From DATJFH01 sp035495815 (lineage in GTDB: Bacteria; Acidobacteriota; Terriglobia; Bryobacterales; Bryobacteraceae), in contig DATJFH010000085.1 of assembly GCA_035495815.1 (NCBI GenBank), forward strand, positions 1 through 11,272: a stretch of DNA of 11,272 nucleotides, read 5' to 3'. Every line of letters begins with the position of its first letter. Positions within the stretch are counted from its first letter, which is position 1. The notes beneath the pieces were generated by a model, which ran no database searches, was not told where the DNA came from, and worked only from the letters and a program-made list of their open reading frames with translations. Shown in pieces: positions 7,185 to 11,272 of the stretch. Position numbers and translations under genes: made by a program.

Positions 7185-7783
7185 ATGCTGAAAGTTGGAT
7201 TGACTGGGGGGCTGGCCAGCGGGAAAAGCTTCGTGGGGGCGGCTCTGGCCGGCATGGGTTGCAAGCTGATCGAAGCCGACAAGCTGGGTCACCAGGTTCT
7301 GCTTCCCGGAGGCGCCGCGTATGAGGCGGTGGTGCGCGAGTTCGGCCGCCAGATTCTGGGTCCGGACGGCGCGATCGACCGGAAACGGCTCGCGCTCGAG
7401 GTGTTCGCCAAGAAGGAGCGGTTGGCGCTGCTCAACAGCCTGGTCCACCCGGCGGTGCACCGCATCACGGATGAGTTGATCGCTCGCTACGCCGCGGAAG
7501 ATCCCGGCGCCATCGTCGTAGTGGAAGCGGCCATTCATATCGAAACCGGCGGCTACAGACGATTCGACCGCTTGGTCCTGGTGGTATGTGAGGAGCGCCA
7601 GCAGATGGAACGGGCCATCGAGCGGGGCGCCACGCGGGAGGAAGCGATGGCCCGGCTGGCGAGTCAGATGCCTCTGGCCGAGAAACGGGAGTATGCGGAC
7701 TACGTCATAGATACGTCCGGTACAAAGGAGGACACGTTGCGGCAGACGGCGGAAGTCTACCAATCATTGCGGGGTTTGAAAAT

Positions 7784-7787
<4 letters not shown>
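7185..7787 (+). CDS. coaE: Dephospho-CoA kinase
   Basis: CoaE phosphorylates the 3'-hydroxyl of dephospho-CoA with ATP, the last step of coenzyme A synthesis in the cytoplasm. The 200-residue protein has the P-loop GGLASGKS at residues 8-15 and the substrate-site region 'EADKLGHQVL' from about residue 30. It also has 'LVHPAV' near residue 86, the lid region with 'ERQQMERAIERG', and the late motif 'RLASQMPLAEKREYADYVIDTSG' (split as RLASQMPLAEKRE and YADYVIDTSG). Length is normal. The start at ATG 7185 follows a purine-rich GGGGCGG stretch and agrees with the family start 'MLKVGLTGG'. The stop codon overlaps the ATG of the downstream protease gene as ATGA (7784-7787), so the two are probably translationally coupled. 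Confidence 0.96.
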
Positions 7788-8929
<1,142 letters not shown>

Positions 8930-9074
8930 TCCACTCGAAAATCCGTTCGGCCCGACCCCCGGGCAGGGATCCGGCGGCCCGGACACCGGCGCAGGCCTCA
9001 TCCGGCGCTCCGCCCAGACGGCATCCAGAGCGCGGACCAGCGCTGCCGCCGTCTTGTGGAGGAAATTCTTGCCG
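8930..9074. other. Intergenic region between convergent protease gene and rplK
   Basis: This 145-bp GC-rich gap separates two convergent transcription units. I see no gene and no rplA remnant in it. CCGGGC at 8959-8964 and GCCCGG at 8977-8982 could pair around a 12-nt loop, but no U-tract follows on either strand, so it is not a classical intrinsic terminator. The - strand frame following rplK is open for some distance but resembles nothing I recognise. Confidence 0.5.
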
Positions 9075-9503
9075 TCAGACTACATCAACGCCCATGCTGC
9101 GGGCTGTGCCTTCGACGCACTTGATGGCCGCTTCCAAAGTGAAGCAGTTCAGGTCGGGCATTTTGATCTTGGCGATCTCCTCCACCTGCTTGTGCGTGAT
9201 CTTGCCGACTTTGTTTTTATGCGGTTCGGCGGAGCCCTTCGCCAGGTTTACCGCGCGTTTGATCAGCACCGGGGCCGGCGGGGTCTTGGTGATGAACGTA
9301 AAGGTCCGGTCGGCATAGATCGTGATCACGACCGGGATGATCAGGCCTTCCTGGTCTTTCGCGGAAGTCTTGGCGTTGAACGCCTTGCAGAAATCCATGA
9401 TGTTGACGCCCTGCGGACCGAGCGCTGTCCCTACGGGAGGCGCCGGAGTAGCCTTGCCGGCGGGAATCTGCAGTTTGACCTGCGCAGTTACTTTCTTTGC
9501 CAT
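9075..9503 (-). CDS. rplK: 50S ribosomal protein L11
   Basis: L11 binds the GTPase-associated centre of 23S rRNA and helps in factor-dependent steps of translation. The 142-residue length is standard. Typical features are the start 'MAKKVTAQVKLQIPAGKATP', 'PVGTALGPQGVNIMDFCKAFN', 'TFITKTPPAPVLIK', 'VGKITHKQVEEIAKIK' and 'AARSMG-like' end 'EGTARSMGVDVV'. The proline-rich N-terminal domain and the C-terminal RNA-binding domain are both intact. The ATG at 9503 is preceded by AGAAAG, the same sequence that precedes nusG, and lies 15 bp after the nusG stop. In most bacteria rplA follows directly, and L1 regulates both genes by binding the mRNA. Here no rplA follows, and the operon ends. Confidence 0.98.
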   Translation of the reverse strand: MAKKVTAQVKLQIPAGKATPAPPVGTALGPQGVNIMDFCKAFNAKTSAKDQEGLIIPVVITIYADRTFTFITKTPPAPVLIKRAVNLAKGSAEPHKNKVGKITHKQVEEIAKIKMPDLNCFTLEAAIKCVEGTARSMGVDVV

Positions 9504-9518
9504 CTTTCTAAAGTCCCT

Positions 9519-10223
9519 TTACGTTTTTTCTACTTGCAGGAAATCGAGTTCCACGGGCGTGGCGCGGCCGAAAATGGTGACCAGGACGCGCAGGGTGTTG
9601 CGCTCGCTGTTCACCTCGTCCACTTTGCCGGAGAAGTTGGCGAACGGACCGTCCACGATGCGAACCGATTCGTTCTTTTCGAAGGTCATGGCGGGCCGCG
9701 GCCGCTCGGCCGAAGATGCCTGGCGATACAGAATGGAATTGACCTCGTCGGCGGAGAGCGGCACGGGCGATGTTCCGCCGCCCACGAAGCCGGTGACCCT
9801 CGGAGTGTTCTTCACGGCGTGCCACAGATCGTCGTCCATGTCGAGTTCTACCAGCACGTAGCCGGGGTAGATCATGCGTTTGCTGGTCACCTTGCGCCCG
9901 CCCCGCAGTTCGACGACTTCTTCCGTGGGAATCAGAATCTGACCCACCTTATCGGAGAACCCGAAAGCTTCCGCACGGCTCTTGAGCGATTCGGCGACCT
10001 TCTGCTCAAAGCCGGAATAGGTATGAATGATAAACCATTTCCGCGTTGAATCCGGTTCAGGAGCAGGAGGCGGAGCGGCCGCTTCGGTCCCTTCAGCGGC
10101 TGCCATCTGCGTGTCTGGGGATTCCCCCTCGGCGGCTGGGTGCTCAGACGAAGTCTCGCCTTCCGCGGCCGGCGTGGCCGCCGGAGTATCATCCCAAACG
10201 AAACGATCTTCCTCTTGTTGCAT
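9519..10223 (-). CDS. nusG: Transcription termination/antitermination factor NusG with acidic N-terminal extension
   Basis: NusG binds RNA polymerase through its NGN domain and links it to Rho or ribosomal protein S10 through its KOW domain. This protein has 234 residues, against about 180 in E. coli. The NGN domain begins at 'RKWFIIHTYSGFEQKV' (61-76) and includes 'MIYPGYVLVELDMDD' (117-131) and 'TPRVTGFVGGG' (140-150). The KOW domain begins near residue 181 ('FEKNESVRIVDGPFANFSGK'). The first 60 residues are rich in Ala, Glu and Pro, with repeated 'AEGE/AAEG' units, and are probably disordered. The start at ATG 10223 lies 12 bp after the secE stop and follows a GAAGAAAG sequence. Starts inside the extension are possible but none is better supported. 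It belongs to the secE-nusG-rplK operon. Confidence 0.97.
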   Translation of the reverse strand: MQQEEDRFVWDDTPAATPAAEGETSSEHPAAEGESPDTQMAAAEGTEAAAPPPAPEPDSTRKWFIIHTYSGFEQKVAESLKSRAEAFGFSDKVGQILIPTEEVVELRGGRKVTSKRMIYPGYVLVELDMDDDLWHAVKNTPRVTGFVGGGTSPVPLSADEVNSILYRQASSAERPRPAMTFEKNESVRIVDGPFANFSGKVDEVNSERNTLRVLVTIFGRATPVELDFLQVEKT

Positions 10224-10235
10224 CTTTCTTCGCGC

Positions 10236-10502
10236 CTACTTTGTGAAAGCCTTCTGAACCCCTGTGATCGCTTGAACCAGCACGGAGTCGACAACTTTGA
10301 AGTACGCCGCAAAGGCGAAGACGGTCAGAATGACAATGGCAGTTGTGCCCTCCACCTGTTTCCGGTTCGGCCAGGTGACGCGCTTCATCTCGAGCTGCAA
10401 CTCCCCGACGTAACTCTTCGTGATAGCCGGCCATTCTTTGACCGACTCGAGGAAGCCCTTGGGTTCCGGGGCTTTCGGATCGTTCGATTCTTTTACGGGC
10501 AT
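10236..10502 (-). CDS. secE: Preprotein translocase subunit SecE
   Basis: SecE clamps SecY in the protein-conducting channel of the cytoplasmic membrane. This is the short, single-span type: 88 residues, with a Pro/Lys/Glu-rich cytoplasmic start, the conserved amphipathic motif 'LEMKRVTWPNRKQV' (about 37-50), and one transmembrane helix at about 53-75 ('TAIVILTVFAFAAYF'). The ATG at 10502 lies only 9 nt after the CCA end of tRNA-Trp on the same strand. There is therefore no room for a ribosome-binding site outside the tRNA, and none is visible in the gap. nusG follows 12 bp downstream. The secE-nusG pairing is nearly universal, which makes the identification secure despite the low conservation of SecE. 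Confidence 0.96.
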   Translation of the reverse strand: MPVKESNDPKAPEPKGFLESVKEWPAITKSYVGELQLEMKRVTWPNRKQVEGTTAIVILTVFAFAAYFKVVDSVLVQAITGVQKAFTK

Positions 10503-10511
10503 TTTATTTCA

Positions 10512-10586
10512 TGGCAGGGGCGGAGGGATTCGAACCCCCACTCGCGGTTTTGGAGACCGCTGGTCTGCCGTTAAACCTACGCCCCT
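10512..10586 (-). tRNA. tRNA-Trp (anticodon CCA)
   Basis: A full cloverleaf folds from the - strand. The acceptor stem is AGGGGCG/CGCCCCT, the D-arm stem GGTT/GACC with GG in the loop, and the anticodon stem GCGGT/ACCGC with loop CTCCAAA. A 4-nt variable loop (GAGT) follows, then the T-arm stem GGGGG/CCCTC around TTCGAAT. The anticodon CCA lies at 10553-10551. The discriminator is G and the 3' CCA is encoded (10514-10512). It lies between rpmG (31 nt upstream) and secE (9 nt downstream) and must be cut out of the operon transcript. A tRNA-Trp at this place is common in bacteria. Confidence 0.97.
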
Positions 10587-10617
10587 TCTCCAGTGGCCAA
10601 CGCCACCTAATACAAGT

Positions 10618-10767
10618 CTACTTGATTTCCTTGTGCGGTTGGTGCTTACGGCACTTGCGGCAGAACTTCTTCATCTCCAGCCGCTCCGTCGTGGTCTTTT
10701 TGTTCTTGGTGCTCGAATAGTTCCGGTTCTTGCACTCGGTGCACTGAAACGTGATAATTTCCCGCAT
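10618..10767 (-). CDS. rpmG: 50S ribosomal protein L33 (zinc-binding form)
   Basis: This 49-residue protein of the large ribosomal subunit starts MREIITFQCTECKNRNYSST and ends 'CRKCRKHQPHKEIK'. The paired CxxC motifs (C9/C12 and C36/C39) make it the zinc-binding C+ form, as opposed to the cysteine-free paralogue some bacteria use under zinc limitation. Length is normal. The ATG at 10767 follows a GGAGAC ribosome-binding site, 18 bp after the tuf stop. tRNA-Trp follows 31 nt downstream. The order tuf-rpmG-tRNA-Trp-secE is a familiar bacterial arrangement. Confidence 0.96.
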   Translation of the reverse strand: MREIITFQCTECKNRNYSSTKNKKTTTERLEMKKFCRKCRKHQPHKEIK

Positions 10768-10785
10768 TTCGATAGTCTCCGTCGT

Positions 10786-11272
10786 CTACGGAATGATTTC
10801 CGTAACCGTGCCCGCGCCCACCGTCCGGCCGCCTTCGCGGATGGCGAACCGCAGTCCCTTGTCCATGGCGACCGGCGTAATCAGCTCCACCGCCAGCCCG
10901 ATGTTATCTCCCGGCATCACCATCTCGGTGCCTTCCGGCAGCTCCGCCACTCCCGTCACGTCCGTCGTCCGGAAGTAGAACTGCGGCCGGTATCCCTTGA
11001 AGAACGGCGTGTGCCGCCCTCCCTCTTCCTTGCTCAGGACGTACACCTCGCCCTTGAACTTCTTGTGCGGCTTGATCGACCCCGGCTTCGCGATCACCTG
11101 CCCGCGCTCCACTTCGTCCTTTTCCACGCCCCGCAGCAGCAGCCCCACGTTATCTCCCGCGCGCCCCTCGTCGAGCAGCTTCTTGAACATCTCGACCCCG
11201 GTCACCACCGTCTTGCGCGTATCCCGGAAGCCGACGATCTCCATTTCCTCGCCCACCTTGCAGATCCCGCGC
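10786..11272 (-). CDS. tuf: Elongation factor Tu, C-terminal part (5' end outside window)
   Basis: EF-Tu delivers aminoacyl-tRNA to the ribosome as a GTP complex. The window holds the last 161 residues, about 40% of a protein of roughly 395; the frame is open to the window edge. It starts within domain II ('RGICKVGEEMEIVGF', 'TVVTGVEMFKKLLDEG', 'GDNVGLLLRGV'). It continues through domain III ('HKKFKGEVYVLSKEEGGRHTP', given here only in part as its key stretch KGEVYVLSKEEGGRH, then 'YRPQFYFRTTDVTG' and 'GLRFAIREGGRTVGAGTVTEI'). The GTPase domain is not in view. A GTG at 11256 lies inside the gene and is not the start. The gene leads the rpmG-tRNA-Trp-secE-nusG-rplK cluster, whose promoter must lie beyond the window. 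Whether there is a second tuf copy cannot be told. Confidence 0.97.
   Translation of the reverse strand, partial: RGICKVGEEMEIVGFRDTRKTVVTGVEMFKKLLDEGRAGDNVGLLLRGVEKDEVERGQVIAKPGSIKPHKKFKGEVYVLSKEEGGRHTPFFKGYRPQFYFRTTDVTGVAELPEGTEMVMPGDNIGLAVELITPVAMDKGLRFAIREGGRTVGAGTVTEIIP

Noticed and set aside
8959..8982. Possible terminator hairpin between the protease gene and rplK
   Set aside because: The stem is only 6 bp with a 12-nt loop, and no U-tract follows on either strand.
9054..10049. 331-codon + strand frame across rplK and nusG
   Set aside because: It shadows two certain - strand genes and has no family features.
10511..10720. 69-codon + strand frame across tRNA-Trp and rpmG
   Set aside because: It is translated from the tRNA and L33 complementary strand. 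Protein-like 'GGAEGFEPP' starts of this kind are a known artefact over tRNA genes.

Overview
This GC-rich window looks like a chromosomal segment of an Acidobacteriota member, probably a Solibacter/Bryobacter-type soil lineage. That placement is an inference. It rests on a paired DUF1501 gene and planctomycete-type cytochrome/PSD1 gene, a small secreted protein with a 'DPLMGTWK' start typical of acidobacterial genomes, and housekeeping genes of ordinary bacterial type. The window is gene-dense, with no mobile element, CRISPR array or rRNA.

Region 1 (1-1244): the 5' part of a YgfZ/GcvT-like folate-binding protein runs leftwards off the window. It is divergent, by 25 bp, from a glyoxalase II-like metallo-beta-lactamase-fold hydrolase. 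That gene overlaps tail to tail, by 20 bp, with a small unrecognised gene encoding 87 residues. Region 2 (1370-5747): a two-gene exported system, a Tat-signal DUF1501 protein followed 10 bp later by a 977-residue secreted protein. The second protein has two tandem PSCyt1 haem domains, a PSCyt2/DUF1549 domain with a third CxxCH, and a PSD1/DUF1553 domain. This is the least understood biology here.

Region 3 (5792-8929), all on the + strand: folD (one-carbon/folate metabolism), a small secreted protein, coaE (last step of CoA synthesis), and an HtrA/DegP-type membrane-anchored protease. The protease start codon overlaps the coaE stop codon. Region 4 (9075-11272), all on the - strand: a translation/secretion/transcription cluster read as tuf (partial) - rpmG - tRNA-Trp - secE - nusG - rplK. 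The usual continuation rplA-rplJ-rplL-rpoB-rpoC is absent. After rplK the cluster stops and faces the convergent protease gene across 145 bp.

Points of interest are the split between rplK and rplA, the duplicated haem domain, the acidic N-terminal extension of NusG, the secE start 9 nt from the tRNA-Trp CCA end, and -10-like hexamers 6-7 nt before start codons that suggest leaderless transcripts. I found no clearly novel defence or biosynthetic system. The DUF1501/PSCyt-PSD1 pair is the best candidate for undescribed function.
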